Assembly: GCF_019430885.1 (NCBI RefSeq)
Contig: NZ_JAHYBZ010000002.1
Coordinates: 496,001 to 560,000 of the forward strand
Reading direction: 5' to 3'
Origin: Roseomonas alba
GTDB taxonomy: Bacteria; Pseudomonadota; Alphaproteobacteria; Acetobacterales; Acetobacteraceae
Length of the DNA stretch: 64,000 nucleotides
Position 1 is the stretch's first letter, and every line of letters begins with the position of its first letter. The notes under the pieces were generated by a model. That model was given only the letters and a program-made list of their open reading frames with translations, was not told where the DNA came from and made no database searches. A program made the position numbers and the translations under genes. Positions 27,793-37,401 of the stretch are shown one piece after another.

Positions 27793-27809
27793 CGGCAGGC
27801 TTCGTCAGG
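27788..27809. terminator. Hairpin shared by convergent stop codons of hupE-type and methyltransferase genes
   Basis: Arms CCTGACG (27788-27794) and CGTCAGG (27803-27809) pair perfectly. The plus-strand gene's TGA (27790-27792) lies in one arm and the minus-strand gene's TGA (27805-27807) in the other, so one structure serves both ends. No T-run flanks it, so terminator strength is uncertain. Confidence 0.5.
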
Positions 27810-28593
27810 GCTTCACGCCTTTCACGGCATTGGCGGTGGCGGCAACGGTGATGCCGCCATTCGCATCAACCGGCAGCCGCGCGCGGACGCGATCCTTCAA
27901 CGCGTCGGCCTCCGGCTGCGGCAGTGCCTTCAGCACCGGCGCGGTCGCCGGGCCGCGCAGGCAGATCGCCCAATAGGTCTCGAAATCCGCGAAGTGGCGG
28001 GTCACGGTGATGGCCCGCACGGCTACGTCGCGCAGCCCGGCACCGGTCCAGAGAGCCTCAAGCACATCCTGGCGCGACGCCTCGGGATGGGGCGGCAGGG
28101 GCGGCTCGATGCCGCCCGCGCGCATCTCCTCCTGCACCACGGCGATGGGGAAACCCCCGCCCGGAAGGTCCCAGGCATAGGCAGCGACCAGCCCGCCGGG
28201 GGCGACGACCCGCGCCATCTCCGCCACGCCGCGGGCCGGCTCGGGGACGAAGAACAGCACCAGGGCCATCAGGGCCGCGTCCAGGCTCGCATCGGCGAAG
28301 GGCAGATCCATCGCGCTGCCCTGCTGCACCCGCGCGGGGCGTCCGAACAGTCGGCGTCGCGCGAAGTCGAGCTGCTCCGGGGATGGGTCGATGCCCTGGA
28401 CGATCGCCGGGGCACAGCGATCGAGCAGCAGGGCGGTGGACGCGCCATTGCCGCAGCCCACATCGGCCCAGCGCAGGCCTTGGCGCGGCGCCAGCCAATC
28501 GAGGAAGACCTCCCCGACAAGCCGGCTCCAGACGCCCATGAACTCCTCATAGGCCGCGCCGTCATTGAAGGTGATCGAAGGCCCGCCGGACAT
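27805..28593 (-). CDS. Class I SAM-dependent methyltransferase
   Basis: This 262-residue Rossmann-fold methyltransferase has motif I WADVGCGNGASTALLLDR near residue 48, the acidic motif II region IVQGIDPSPEQLDFARRRL, DLPFADASLDAALMALVLFFV and the post-motif VVAPGGLVAAYAWD. Type-11 methyltransferases modify varied small molecules or lipids, and the substrate is not evident. The ATG at 28593 follows GGATAGGG at nine bases; longer in-frame starts would overlap lolD. It lies 76 bases downstream of lolD on the same strand and may be the distal gene of that operon. Confidence 0.88.
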   Translation of the reverse strand: MSGGPSITFNDGAAYEEFMGVWSRLVGEVFLDWLAPRQGLRWADVGCGNGASTALLLDRCAPAIVQGIDPSPEQLDFARRRLFGRPARVQQGSAMDLPFADASLDAALMALVLFFVPEPARGVAEMARVVAPGGLVAAYAWDLPGGGFPIAVVQEEMRAGGIEPPLPPHPEASRQDVLEALWTGAGLRDVAVRAITVTRHFADFETYWAICLRGPATAPVLKALPQPEADALKDRVRARLPVDANGGITVAATANAVKGVKP

Positions 28594-28669
28594 GACCGCC
28601 ATCCCTATCCAGGACCGGTGGGCCATGATGGCGGAAGGAACTGCCTTCAATCCAGTGTCGTTCTGTCCA

Positions 28670-29353
28670 TCAGCCAGCCGCGGCAATGCGCCCCTCGGCG
28701 AGGGTCACGATCCGGTCCATCCGGCGCGCCAGCTCGGGGTTGTGCGTCGCGACCAGCGCCGCGACACCCTCGCCGCGGACATGTTCCAGCAATTCGTGGA
28801 AGACGCGGTCGGAAGTGCCGACATCGAGGTTCCCGGTCGGCTCGTCCGCCAGCAGGATGCGCGGTCGGTTGGCGAGCGCCCGGGCAATCGCCACACGCTG
28901 CTGCTCGCCGCCCGAGAGCTTCCCCGGCGGATGCGACTCCCGCCCCGACAGGCCGAACAGGGCCAGCAGGCTACGCGCACGTTCCCGGGCCGCGCGCCGC
29001 CCAACCCCGGCGGCGAGTTGCGGCAGCACGATGTTCTCCTCCGCCGTGAATTCCGGCAGCAGGTGATGGAACTGGTAGACGAAGCCGATGGTGTCGCGCC
29101 GGATCGCGGTCCGCGCGTCGTCGGACAGGGTGCCGGCGGCGCGGCCTTCGATGAAGACCTCGCCGCCATCGGGCTTTTCCAGCAGGCCGGCGAGATGCAG
29201 CAGCGTCGACTTGCCGGTGCCCGACGGCGCGACCAGGGCGACGATCTCCCCCTGTTCCAGCGTCAGATCCGCCCCGCGCAGGACGGGCAGTTCGCCTGCT
29301 CCCGACCTGTAGCGGCGCTCAACGGCGGCGAGGCGCAACGGCGGTTCACTCAT
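28670..29353 (-). CDS. lolD: Lipoprotein-releasing ABC transporter ATPase LolD
   Basis: This 227-residue ATPase has Walker [10 protein letters not shown] (residues about 42-50), the Q-loop region [19 protein letters not shown] that is diagnostic for LolD-like proteins, signature [16 protein letters not shown], Walker [13 protein letters not shown] and H-loop THN. It powers release of outer-membrane lipoproteins to LolA. Its start overlaps the upstream permease stop by eight bases, and two LolC/E-type permeases precede it. Confidence 0.96.
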   Translation of the reverse strand: MSEPPLRLAAVERRYRSGAGELPVLRGADLTLEQGEIVALVAPSGTGKSTLLHLAGLLEKPDGGEVFIEGRAAGTLSDDARTAIRRDTIGFVYQFHHLLPEFTAEENIVLPQLAAGVGRRAARERARSLLALFGLSGRESHPPGKLSGGEQQRVAIARALANRPRILLADEPTGNLDVGTSDRVFHELLEHVRGEGVAALVATHNPELARRMDRIVTLAEGRIAAAG

Positions 29354-30611
29354 GGCGCAGCGCCTCCACGGGATCGAGCCGCGCGGCGCGCCAGCTCGGG
29401 AACAGGGTTGCGAGCAGGGAGAGCAGCAGGCCGAGGCCCACGACCTGGCCCACCTCCCACGGATTCACCACTGCCGGGATCTGGGTCAGGAAGTAGATCT
29501 CCGGATCGAAGACGGTCGTCCCGGTCGCGGCCATCAGCCCCTGGCGGATATGTTCGAGATTGGCGGTGACCAGCAGCCCGAGCCCGAGCCCCGCCAGCGT
29601 CCCGATGCCGCCGATCGCCGCCCCGCAGAGCAGGAAGATGCGCATCACCGCCCCCCTGCCCGCCCCCATGGTGCGCAGGATGGCGATGTCGCGCCCCTTG
29701 TCCTTCACCAGCATCACCAGCGACGAGATGATGTTGAAGGCCGCGACCAGGATGATCAGGGCGAGGATCAGGAACATCACGTTCCGCTGCACCTCCACGA
29801 TCTGGAAGAAGCTGCTGTTGGCGCGCTGCCAGTCGAGGATGCCGACGGGGCGTCCCGTCAGCGCCCGGCGGATTGCCGCGGCGGCCTGCCAGGTGTCGTC
29901 GGGGTTGTGCAGGAAGACCTCGATCTGGCTGACCGCGCCGGGGCTGCGGAAGAAGAGCTGCGCGGCCGGCAGCGGCATGTAGACGAAGCCGGCATCGTAG
30001 TCCTGCATGCCGACCTCGAAGATCGCGACGACCCGATAGGCCTTGAGGCGCGGCACGGTGCCGAAGACGGTCACGCGGCCCTCGGGCGAGACCAGGGTGA
30101 TGCGGTCGCCGACGCTCACATCCAGCTTGCGGGCGAGCAGCGTGCCGATGGCGATCGCGTCCTCGCCGTCGAAATCGACGAGGCTCCCCGCACGGATGTT
30201 GTCGGCGATGATGCGTCGCGCCCGCAGATCCGCCGGCGCGATGCCGCGCACCAGCGCGCCGGCCGAAGCCCCCGCATCCGTGGTGATCAGCACCTGGCCT
30301 TCCAGCGTCGGCGCCGCCTGGGCGACCTGCGGCAGGGCGCGGATGCGCGTCGCGGCCTCGGCATAGTCGCGGAACGGCCCCTCGGTCATCACCACGCCGA
30401 GATGCCCGTTCAGCCCCAGGATGCGCGACAGCAATTCCTGCCGGAAGCCCCCCATCACCGAGAGCACGACGATCAGTGTCGCCACGCCCAGCGCGATGCC
30501 CGCCAGCGAGAAACCGGCGATGACCGAGACCGCGCGTTCGCCACGCCGCGCGCGCAGGTAGCGCGCCGCGACAGCGCGCTCGAAGGCGCCGAAGATGGGG
30601 GCCTTAGCCAT
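29346..30611 (-). CDS. LolC/LolE-type lipoprotein-releasing permease (second tandem copy, next to lolD)
   Basis: This 421-residue permease has an N-terminal membrane helix ([21 protein letters not shown]), a large periplasmic domain and three C-terminal helices. It shares with the upstream gene the segment [20 protein letters not shown], then [21 protein letters not shown] and the C-terminal [17 protein letters not shown]. The ATG at 30611 overlaps the paralogue's stop by eight bases. Paired with the neighbouring paralogue it could form a LolC/LolE-like heterodimer, instead of the single LolF-like homodimer common in alphaproteobacteria. Which copy corresponds to LolC and which to LolE cannot be decided here. 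Confidence 0.93.
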   Translation of the reverse strand: MAKAPIFGAFERAVAARYLRARRGERAVSVIAGFSLAGIALGVATLIVVLSVMGGFRQELLSRILGLNGHLGVVMTEGPFRDYAEAATRIRALPQVAQAAPTLEGQVLITTDAGASAGALVRGIAPADLRARRIIADNIRAGSLVDFDGEDAIAIGTLLARKLDVSVGDRITLVSPEGRVTVFGTVPRLKAYRVVAIFEVGMQDYDAGFVYMPLPAAQLFFRSPGAVSQIEVFLHNPDDTWQAAAAIRRALTGRPVGILDWQRANSSFFQIVEVQRNVMFLILALIILVAAFNIISSLVMLVKDKGRDIAILRTMGAGRGAVMRIFLLCGAAIGGIGTLAGLGLGLLVTANLEHIRQGLMAATGTTVFDPEIYFLTQIPAVVNPWEVGQVVGLGLLLSLLATLFPSWRAARLDPVEALRHE

Positions 30612-31860
30612 GACGGAGCGCCTCGGCGGGGTCGATGCGCGCGGCGCGCCAGGACGGCCACAGCGTGGCCAGCAGCGACAGGCCGAGGCCAAGGGCCAGG
30701 ATGATCCCGACCTCCTGCGGATCGACGACGGAAGGCAGGCCGATCAGGAAGCGAAGCTCCGCGCCGAACAGCCCGGTGCTTTCCAGCCACAGCAGCCCGC
30801 GCCGCAGCGCGTCGAAATTCGTCGCGATACCGAGCCCCAGCGCGAAGCCCAACAGCGTCCCGCCGCAGCCGATCGTCGCCCCACACAGCAGGAAGATGCG
30901 CAGCACCGCCCCGCGCTTGGCGCCCATGGTGCGCAGGATGGCGATGTCCCGCCCCTTGTCCTTCACCAGCATGGTCAGGGAGGAGACGATGTTGAAGGCG
31001 GCGACGAGCACGATCAGGGTCAGGATGAGGAACATCACGTTCCGCTCAACCAGCATCGCCGCGTAGATCGACGAATTGGTGCGCTGCCAGTCCGCGACGC
31101 GCAGCGGCTGGCCGGCCAGTGCGGCGCGGATCTCCGAGGTCACCGGCGCGACATGCGCGGGATCAGTGACCATTACCTCGACCTCGCTGACCGCGTCGCC
31201 CAGGGCGAACAGCGATTGCGCGGTGGCCAGCGGGACGAAGATGGTGCGGCTGTCCACCTCCGGCATGCCGACATCGAAGGTCGCGACGACGCGCAGCGCG
31301 CGCTGCCGCGGTGCCGCCGAGAAATCCCCGCCGCGTGCCTGGGGCAGCGTCAGCGTCACGGTATCGCCAGGCTGCAATCGCAGCCGCTGCGCGAGCCTTC
31401 CCCCTATGACCACGCTATCCGGGTCCGCGCCGAACTCCTCGAGGCTGCCGAGCCGGATGCCCCGGTCCAGCACCGGGCGAGCGCGCAACACCTCGGGCGG
31501 CAGGCCGCGAAGCTGCGCCGCCCCTGCCCCGCCGGCCTGGCTGGACAGGAGCACCTGGCCATCCACCACCGGGGCCACCTGCGCCACGCCGGACAGGCCG
31601 GCGATGCGCGCGGCGATGGCCTCATACCCTTCCAGCGCGCGGCCGCGTTCCGGCTGGACGATCAGATGCCCGTTGAGCCCGATGATCCGGGTCATGAGGT
31701 CCTGGCGGAAGCCGTTCATCACCGAGGTGACGACGATCAGCGTCGCCACCCCCAACATGATGCCAAGCAGCGAGAAGATCGCGGTGACCGAGATGAAACG
31801 TTCGCCCTTGCGGGCGCGCAGGTAGCGGAAGGCGACGGCACGCTCGAAGGCGTTGAACAT
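30604..31860 (-). CDS. LolC/LolE-type lipoprotein-releasing permease (first tandem copy)
   Basis: This 418-residue paralogue of the downstream gene starts with MFNAFERAVAFRYLRARKGE and has the same four-helix plus periplasmic-domain layout. The shared membrane segment reads [20 protein letters not shown], followed by [27 protein letters not shown] lies six bases before the ATG at 31860. The two proteins diverge most in the periplasmic domain, as expected if they contact different partners. The 170 bases upstream, to proS, hold no supported gene. The cluster proS / lol / lol / lolD is co-directional. Confidence 0.93.
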   Translation of the reverse strand: MFNAFERAVAFRYLRARKGERFISVTAIFSLLGIMLGVATLIVVTSVMNGFRQDLMTRIIGLNGHLIVQPERGRALEGYEAIAARIAGLSGVAQVAPVVDGQVLLSSQAGGAGAAQLRGLPPEVLRARPVLDRGIRLGSLEEFGADPDSVVIGGRLAQRLRLQPGDTVTLTLPQARGGDFSAAPRQRALRVVATFDVGMPEVDSRTIFVPLATAQSLFALGDAVSEVEVMVTDPAHVAPVTSEIRAALAGQPLRVADWQRTNSSIYAAMLVERNVMFLILTLIVLVAAFNIVSSLTMLVKDKGRDIAILRTMGAKRGAVLRIFLLCGATIGCGGTLLGFALGLGIATNFDALRRGLLWLESTGLFGAELRFLIGLPSVVDPQEVGIILALGLGLSLLATLWPSWRAARIDPAEALRHG

Positions 31861-32030
31861 GGGTGGCCTCCTAGCAGGCCGGGCGGGGGCCGCCTACCGG
31901 CCGGCCGCCGCGACTTTGCTACGAAACGCTGCCGTGATTTCCGCGTGCGGTGGTGCACGGACCGCAGAGGCGGTAGCCGGCTCTGCTTCCGCATCGCCGG
32001 GCGCGCCATCGCCCTGCCCCGCGCCGCCGG

Positions 32031-33347
32031 TCACGCGCCGCGGATACGCGCCAGGGCATCCTCGAGGCTGAGTTCGACCCGCTCGCCGGTGGCGCGGCGC
32101 TTCAGTTCGACCTTGCCGGCCGCCGCCCCGCGCGGGCCGACGATGGCCTGCCAGGGGAAGCCCATCAGGTCGGCATCGGCGAATTTCTCGCCGGCGCGCG
32201 CCGGGCGGTCATCATAGACGGCGTCGTCGGCGAGATTGACATAGAGCGCCTCGCACAAGGCGTCCGTCGCCGCGTCGCCCGGACGCAGGTTCAGGATGGC
32301 GACGGCCCAGGGCGCGACCGGATCGGGCCATTTGATGCCGGCCTCGTCGTGGTTCGCCTCGATCAGGGCGCCGACCAGGCGGGAGACGCCGATGCCGTAG
32401 GAGCCCATCTCCGGCGTGACCGGCACACCGTCCGGTCCGGCGAGCACCAGGCCCATAGCCGCCGAATATTTGGTGCCGAAATAGAAGATGTGCCCAACCT
32501 CGATGCCCCTGCCCTCGCGGCGGCGTTCGGCGGGGATGGCATCCCAGGCGGCAGTGTCGTGCATCTCGTCGGTCGCGGCGTAATTGGTCGTCACGCGCTC
32601 GAAGAACGCCTTCAGCCCGTCCACGTCATCGGTCGAGACATCGGCCTTCGCCCAGTCGGTGGTCTCATAGGCCGCATCGTAGAAGACGCCGCTCTCGCCG
32701 GTTTCGGCGAGGATGATGAATTCGTGGGACAGGTCGCCGCCGATCGGCCCGGTATCGGCGCGCATCGGCACCGCGGTCAGGCCCATGCGCTGGAAGGTAC
32801 GCAGATAGGCGAGGAACATCTGCCGGTAGGAATGCCGCGCGCCAGCCTGGTCCATGTCGAAGGAATAGGCGTCCTTCATCAGGAATTCGCGCCCGCGCAT
32901 GACGCCGAATCGGGGCCGCACCTCGTCCCGGAACTTCCACTGGATGTGGTAGAGGCTGCGCGGCAGGTCCCGGTACGACTTCGCAAAGGTCTTGAAGATG
33001 TCGGTGACCATTTCCTCATTGGTCGGGCCGAACAGCATCTCGCGCTCATGGCGGTCGGTGATGCGCAGCATCTCCTTGCCGTAGTCGTCGTAGCGGCCGG
33101 ACTCCTTCCACAGCTCGGCCGACTGGATGGTCGGCATCAGGATCTCCTGCGCACCGGCGCGGTCCTGTTCCTCGCGCACGATCTGCTCGACCTTGCGCAG
33201 CACGCGCAGGCCCGCCGGCAGCCAGGCATAGATGCCCGCCGAGGTCTGCCGGATCAGCCCGGCGCGCAGCATCAGCCGGTGGGAGGCGATCTGCGCCTCG
33301 GCGGGGGTTTCCTTGAGCGTGGGCAGGAAGGCGCGGGAGAGGCGCAA
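32031..33347 (-). CDS. proS: Prolyl-tRNA synthetase (short alphaproteobacterial form)
   Basis: This 438-residue class II synthetase is shorter than the roughly 570-residue E. coli enzyme because the INS editing insertion between motifs 2 and 3 is missing, as is usual in alphaproteobacteria. It has the opening [24 protein letters not shown], motif 2 ([25 protein letters not shown]) and motif 3 ([21 protein letters not shown]). The start codon is TTG at 33347, with AAAGGA seven bases upstream and no nearby ATG in frame. It charges tRNA-Pro with proline in the cytoplasm. Misacylation clearance may need a separate editing protein, not seen here. Confidence 0.97.
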   Translation of the reverse strand: MRLSRAFLPTLKETPAEAQIASHRLMLRAGLIRQTSAGIYAWLPAGLRVLRKVEQIVREEQDRAGAQEILMPTIQSAELWKESGRYDDYGKEMLRITDRHEREMLFGPTNEEMVTDIFKTFAKSYRDLPRSLYHIQWKFRDEVRPRFGVMRGREFLMKDAYSFDMDQAGARHSYRQMFLAYLRTFQRMGLTAVPMRADTGPIGGDLSHEFIILAETGESGVFYDAAYETTDWAKADVSTDDVDGLKAFFERVTTNYAATDEMHDTAAWDAIPAERRREGRGIEVGHIFYFGTKYSAAMGLVLAGPDGVPVTPEMGSYGIGVSRLVGALIEANHDEAGIKWPDPVAPWAVAILNLRPGDAATDALCEALYVNLADDAVYDDRPARAGEKFADADLMGFPWQAIVGPRGAAAGKVELKRRATGERVELSLEDALARIRGA

Positions 33348-33766
33348 GATGGGATCCTTTGCGGCGATCGTCGGCCGCCGAACCTACTGGCGGTAGCGCC
33401 GCGCCGGAAGGGGGGCGGGGGTGATACGGCAGCGCCGGTATTTTCGTAAGAATGCTGCGATCGCGAAGGCCCCTGCGACAGAAAAATACATGAATTGAAT
33501 GCAGTTTCCTGCTTTCCGCTTGCGGTCGGAACGCGCGGAGCCTTAAGACAAAGAAAGGGCCGCGCCCCAGAGGTCGCGGCCCTAGTTTAGGGAGGAAACG
33601 CCAGTCACACGGCAGGAAGAGAACCAATCTCTTCCTGAGAATGAGGATGGCCCGCAGAGGCCCTGGCGACAACGAAAAATACCGCAGCGCAGGATGAAAA
33701 AAGCGGCTCTGAACCGCATCCTGCGCCAAAGCGGAGCATCCTTTTAGGCAGACGCCCAAAAATCGG
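33348..33766 (-). other. Structured intergenic region upstream of proS (no protein gene; possible small RNA or leader)
   Basis: This 419-base gap has no supported coding frame. It holds three hairpins: 33556-33583 (annotated as a terminator), CAGGAAGAG/CTCTTCCTG at 33611-33635, and GCGCAGGATG/CATCCTGCGC at 33687-33726, with an inner GCGG/CCGC pairing. The part next to proS (33348-33540) is AT-richer, includes a run of A near 33482 and likely contains the proS promoter. A stable transcript or 3'UTR-derived RNA is possible but unproven. Confidence 0.5.
33541..33583 (-). terminator. Intrinsic terminator downstream of the DUF1467 gene
   Basis: Arms AGGGCCGCG (33556-33564) and CGCGGCCCT (33575-33583) form a perfect 9-base-pair stem. 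On the minus strand the stem is followed by TTCTTTGTCTTAAGG, a U-rich tract. It lies about 180 bases after the DUF1467 stop. Confidence 0.75.
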
Positions 33767-34030
33767 TCAGGGACCCGGCAGCGAAAAGACGCCGCTGCGG
33801 AACGACAACCAGTCGCTGCGCACCAAGGCCCAGATGCCAACCCAGATGACTGCGGCCAGGATGGTCGTCGCGATCGCCTTGCGCCCCAGATTCGCCGCGA
33901 CCGGCGCGCCGCGCCAGCCGCCGGCGTCGGGATCGCCCTCCGCATCCGGCCGCGTGCCGAAGGGCAGGATGGCGAAGAGCGCCATCCACCAGATGAGCAG
34001 ATAGACGACGACACCGGTGAACCAGGTCAT
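33767..34030 (-). CDS. DUF1467 family small membrane protein
   Basis: This 87-residue protein has two hydrophobic helices (TGVVVYLLIWWMALFAILPFG at the start and ATTILAAVIWVGIWALV near residue 60), joined by a polar loop containing RPDAEGDPDAGGW. That matches DUF1467, a small alphaproteobacterial family commonly found between RNase J and proS. GGAGGGAGGGAG precedes the ATG at 34030; longer in-frame starts run through the upstream repeat element. Its function is unknown. Confidence 0.88.
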   Translation of the reverse strand: MTWFTGVVVYLLIWWMALFAILPFGTRPDAEGDPDAGGWRGAPVAANLGRKAIATTILAAVIWVGIWALVRSDWLSFRSGVFSLPGP

Positions 34031-34108
34031 GTGAGGCTCCCTCCCTCCAGGCGCCCAGGGTTCTGCCTGTTGTGCGCAAGAGCGGCTTTCGACATCGATC
34101 CACCATGG

Positions 34109-34190
34109 GCGCCAGGCGCCAGGTCGAGGTTTCCAAGGGCCTTTCGGCCTTTGGTGGGGGTGGATCGGAGGGGGCAAGGCCCCCCTCCGA
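34109..34190. repeat. Dispersed hairpin element, copy C (right half only)
   Basis: Only the right-end arrangement is clear: the inner hairpin CCAAGGGCC/GGCCTTTGG (34133-34154, one G-U pair) and then a 10-base-pair hairpin TCGGAGGGGG/CCCCCTCCGA (34165-34190). The preceding GGCGCCAGGTCGAGGTTTCC resembles the corresponding segment of copy B. It ends five bases before the RNase J stop, so on the minus strand it directly follows that gene. Confidence 0.7.
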
Positions 34191-34195
34191 CGGCT

Positions 34196-35842
34196 CTACA
34201 GCCGCAGCAGATGCACTTCGACCATCGGCCGCTTCCGCAGCCGCCGTCCGATGGCCTTGCGCAGGGCCGACCGCGCGGCCTCGCGCAACGCATCGTCCTC
34301 GCGCCGCAGCGCGGCGGGCAGTTCGGCGATGGTCCTGCGGAACTCGCTCGCGATGATCGCCGGTTCGGCGTCGCCCAGTTCGAACAGGCCCGGGGCGGAG
34401 ATCTGCGGCTCACCGAGCACCCTGCCCTGCGCATCGACCGCCAGCGACGCGACCGCCACGCCGTTGAACAGCATGCGTCGCCGCGCGGCGATGATGGATC
34501 CGTCGATCGGCAGAAGCCGGTCGCCATCCACCGCGAGACGCCCGGTCGGGATGCCTTCCACCACTTCGGGCCGGTTGCCCGACAGGCGCAGCACGTCGCC
34601 ATCCTCGATCAGGAAGGGTTCCGCGCCACATTCCTTCGCCAGCGCGCCGTGTTCCTGCATGTGGCGCCATTCGCCATGCACCGGCACGGCAAAGCGCGGC
34701 TTCACCAGGGCGTAGAGGCGCTTCAGCTCGTCGCGCGCCGGATGGCCGGAGACATGGACCATGTGGTCGTCATCCGTCATCACGCGGCAGCCGCGGCGCG
34801 CCAGACCGTCTTGGATGCGCTGGATCGCCTTCTCGTTCCCCGGGATGCGGCGGGAGGAGAAGATGACCGTGTCCCCTTCCCCCAGCGCGATGTCGGGGTG
34901 AGTGTCCTCGGCGATCTTGGCCATGGCCGAGCGCGGTTCGCCCTGGCTGCCGGTGCAGATCAGCAGCAGCTCGTCATCGGGAATGTAGCCGGCCTCTTCC
35001 TGCGGGACGAAGGGTGGCACCGACTTCAGGTAGCCGCAGTCGCGCGCCGCGGCCTCGATGTTGCGCAGGGACCGGCCGAACAAGGCGACCTGCCGCCCGG
35101 CGGCCTTGCCGGCGAGCGCGATGGACTCCAACCGCGCGACGTTGGACGCGAAGCCGGTCACGGCGACCCGCCCGGACATGCCGCGGATCAGCGCGGTGAG
35201 GTTGCGCCGGACATCGGCCTCGCTGCCCGAATGGCCCTCCACCATGGCGTTGGTGGAATCGCAGACCATGGCGAGCACGCCTTCCTCGCCCAGGGCGGTG
35301 AAGGCGGCCTCATCGGTGCGCGGGCCGATCAGCGGATCGGGGTCGAGCTTCCAGTCGCCCGTATGCAGCACCACGCCATGGCGGGTCCGCAGCACCAGGG
35401 CCTGGGCCTCGGGGATCGAATGGGTGACCGGCAGGTACTCGCAGTCGAAGGGGCCGATGGCGAACCGCGCGCGGGGCTGCGTCACCACCAGCGGCACCTC
35501 ATGCACCATGCCGGCCTCGGTCAATTTGCGCGTCAGCACCGCGGCGGCGAAGGGCGTCGCATAGACCTTGCAGCGGAACTGGCGCCACAGGTGGACCACG
35601 GCGCCGATGTGGTCCTCATGGGCATGGGTAATCACCAAGCCGACCAGGCGCTCGCGGCGTTCCGCGAGCCAGGCCGGGTCCGGCACCATCACATCCACTT
35701 CCGGATTGTCGTGCCCGGCGAAGCCGATGCCGCAATCGACGGCCAGCAGGGCGTCGTCGCAGCGATAGACACTGAGGTTCATGCCGATCTCGCCGGTCCC
35801 GCCCAGCGGGATGAAAGCAAGGTCACCGGAGAGAGCGTTCAT
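34196..35842 (-). CDS. rnj: Ribonuclease J (metallo-beta-lactamase/beta-CASP RNase)
   Basis: This 548-residue protein has the MBL motif VITHAHEDHIGAV near residue 70 for the two zinc ions, VLHTGDWKLDPDP, CDSTNAMVEGHSGSEADV, and beta-CASP segments including CTGSQGEPRSAMAKIA and HVSGHPARDELKRLYALVKP. It combines 5'-3' exonuclease and endonuclease activity in RNA maturation and decay. It starts at the ATG at 35842, five bases downstream of the coaX stop, inside the long co-directional run that begins with nuoA. Confidence 0.96.
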   Translation of the reverse strand: MNALSGDLAFIPLGGTGEIGMNLSVYRCDDALLAVDCGIGFAGHDNPEVDVMVPDPAWLAERRERLVGLVITHAHEDHIGAVVHLWRQFRCKVYATPFAAAVLTRKLTEAGMVHEVPLVVTQPRARFAIGPFDCEYLPVTHSIPEAQALVLRTRHGVVLHTGDWKLDPDPLIGPRTDEAAFTALGEEGVLAMVCDSTNAMVEGHSGSEADVRRNLTALIRGMSGRVAVTGFASNVARLESIALAGKAAGRQVALFGRSLRNIEAAARDCGYLKSVPPFVPQEEAGYIPDDELLLICTGSQGEPRSAMAKIAEDTHPDIALGEGDTVIFSSRRIPGNEKAIQRIQDGLARRGCRVMTDDDHMVHVSGHPARDELKRLYALVKPRFAVPVHGEWRHMQEHGALAKECGAEPFLIEDGDVLRLSGNRPEVVEGIPTGRLAVDGDRLLPIDGSIIAARRRMLFNGVAVASLAVDAQGRVLGEPQISAPGLFELGDAEPAIIASEFRRTIAELPAALRREDDALREAARSALRKAIGRRLRKRPMVEVHLLRL

Positions 35843-35847
35843 CGTGT

Positions 35848-36666
35848 TCAGTCGGATTCCGATCGCAGAGGGTCGCGCAGGGCGGCCTGGTGAAAGACGG
35901 GGACGGGATTGCGGTCAGCCAGCAGACGCAGACCCTCGAGCGTGATGTCGGGGTCGGTCTTTTCGATGACAAGAGTGCCCTCGGCAAACAGAGGCGCGAG
36001 GCCGCCGGTCGCGATGACCTTCAGCGGAGCCCCATACTCGGCCTTGATGCGCGCGACCAGCCCTTCGATGAGGCCGACATAGCCCCAAAAGATCCCGGAT
36101 TGCATGGCGGGGACGGTGGAGCGCCCGATCACAGCCTGCGGCCGGCCGATGCCGATGCGCGGCAGGCGGGCGGCGGCCTGGTGCAGGGCCTCGATCGACA
36201 GGTTGATGCCCGGCGCGATGACGCCGCCGAGATAAGCCCCGTCCCGATCCACCACGTCGAAGGTAGTCGCCGTGCCGAAATCGATCACCACCAGCGGGCC
36301 GCCGTAATGGGTGTGGCTGGCCAGCGCATTGAGCAGGCGGTCCGCACCGACCTCGTTGGGCTGGTCGACCTTGATCTCGAAGCCCCAATTCAGGGGCGCG
36401 CGGGCGATCAGCGGTTCGGTGTCGAACCAGTCGCGGCAGACCCGGCGCAGATTGTAAAGGGCGGCCGGCACCACGGTGCCGATCACGCAGCGGGTGATGT
36501 CGTTCGCATTGATCCCGACATGCTGGAACAGCGCCAGCAGCCAGACGGCGTATTCGTCGGATGTCCGGTCGGCCCGCGTGGCAATGCGCCAGCGACCGCG
36601 CCATTCCTTCCCGTCATGGACGGCGAAGACGACATTCGTATTGCCCGCATCGACGGCAAGCAGCAT
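35848..36666 (-). CDS. coaX: Type III pantothenate kinase
   Basis: This 272-residue CoaX starts [19 protein letters not shown], the ASKHA-fold phosphate-1 loop of type III pantothenate kinases. Further family segments are [36 protein letters not shown] and [20 protein letters not shown]. It phosphorylates pantothenate in the first step of coenzyme A synthesis; this type is insensitive to CoA feedback and uses a monovalent cation. It lies three bases after birA and five before RNase J, suggesting co-transcription. Confidence 0.97.
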   Translation of the reverse strand: MLLAVDAGNTNVVFAVHDGKEWRGRWRIATRADRTSDEYAVWLLALFQHVGINANDITRCVIGTVVPAALYNLRRVCRDWFDTEPLIARAPLNWGFEIKVDQPNEVGADRLLNALASHTHYGGPLVVIDFGTATTFDVVDRDGAYLGGVIAPGINLSIEALHQAAARLPRIGIGRPQAVIGRSTVPAMQSGIFWGYVGLIEGLVARIKAEYGAPLKVIATGGLAPLFAEGTLVIEKTDPDITLEGLRLLADRNPVPVFHQAALRDPLRSESD

Positions 36667-36669
36667 GGC

Positions 36670-37401
36670 CTAGACGATCTCCCCCGAGGCGAGCGTCTGG
36701 ACGCGCCCGCCGACAGCAACCCGCAGGCTGCCATCCTCGGCCAAGCCTGCGAAATGGCCGGCTATCTCGGCGCCCTGGCGGCGAATGGCAAGCGCCGAGC
36801 CCTCCTTCGGGCCGCGCGCCAGCCATGCATCGCGGATCGGGGCGAAGCCCTCAACCTGCCGCTGCCGGCGGCGGGCATCGAGGGCGACCAGCAGCCGGGC
36901 GGCGAAGTCCTCCGGCGCCGGCGGGGCGATGCCGAGGCCGGCGAGCGACGCCGTGGCCCGGCCGGGAAGCTCCGGCGCCCGGGCCAGGTTCACGCCGATT
37001 CCGAGGACGACCCAGGCGATGCTACCCCGGTCATCGGTGGCACTCTCGGTCAGGATGCCGGCCACCTTGGCGCTGCCGAGCAGCAGGTCGTTCGGCCATT
37101 TCAGCGCGAGCATCGCCGGATCGGGCAGCAGCGGCAGCAGCGCATCGGTGAGGGCCACGCCGGCCAGCAGGCCCCATTGCGGCGCCAGCCGGATGGGCTC
37201 CTCCGGCCGCAGCAGGATCGACAGGTGCAGGTTGCCCACCGGGCCTTCCCACACCCGCCCCTGTGTGCCCCGCCCCGCGGTCTGCCGCCGGGCGAGGAAG
37301 GCCAACCCTTCCGGCTCACCCGCCTGGGCGAGCCGAGTCAGCGGGTCCTGCGTGCTGGGCAGCGCCTCATGGATCTGGAGGCGGAAGCCCGGCGGAATCA
37401 C
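36670..37401 (-). CDS. birA: Biotin--[acetyl-CoA-carboxylase] ligase (no DNA-binding domain)
   Basis: This 243-residue enzyme has [14 protein letters not shown], the biotinyl-AMP loop [40 protein letters not shown] and VVLGIGVNL. It attaches biotin to carboxylase carrier proteins. There is no N-terminal helix-turn-helix, so unlike E. coli BirA it is not a repressor. The GTG at 37401 overlaps the nuoN stop as GTGA. This coupling to the complex I operon is typical of alphaproteobacteria. Confidence 0.95.
   Translation of the reverse strand: MIPPGFRLQIHEALPSTQDPLTRLAQAGEPEGLAFLARRQTAGRGTQGRVWEGPVGNLHLSILLRPEEPIRLAPQWGLLAGVALTDALLPLLPDPAMLALKWPNDLLLGSAKVAGILTESATDDRGSIAWVVLGIGVNLARAPELPGRATASLAGLGIAPPAPEDFAARLLVALDARRRQRQVEGFAPIRDAWLARGPKEGSALAIRRQGAEIAGHFAGLAEDGSLRVAVGGRVQTLASGEIV

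Noticed and set aside
31737..32009. Small minus-strand frame between proS and the Lol permease
   Set aside because: It is Arg/Pro-rich and overlaps the permease start; the AGGAGG before 31860 supports only the permease.
33046..34014. A 322-codon minus-strand frame spanning the proS 5' end and its upstream gap
   Set aside because: It overlaps proS and DUF1467 in another frame, has no motifs or ribosome binding site, and passes through the terminator hairpin.
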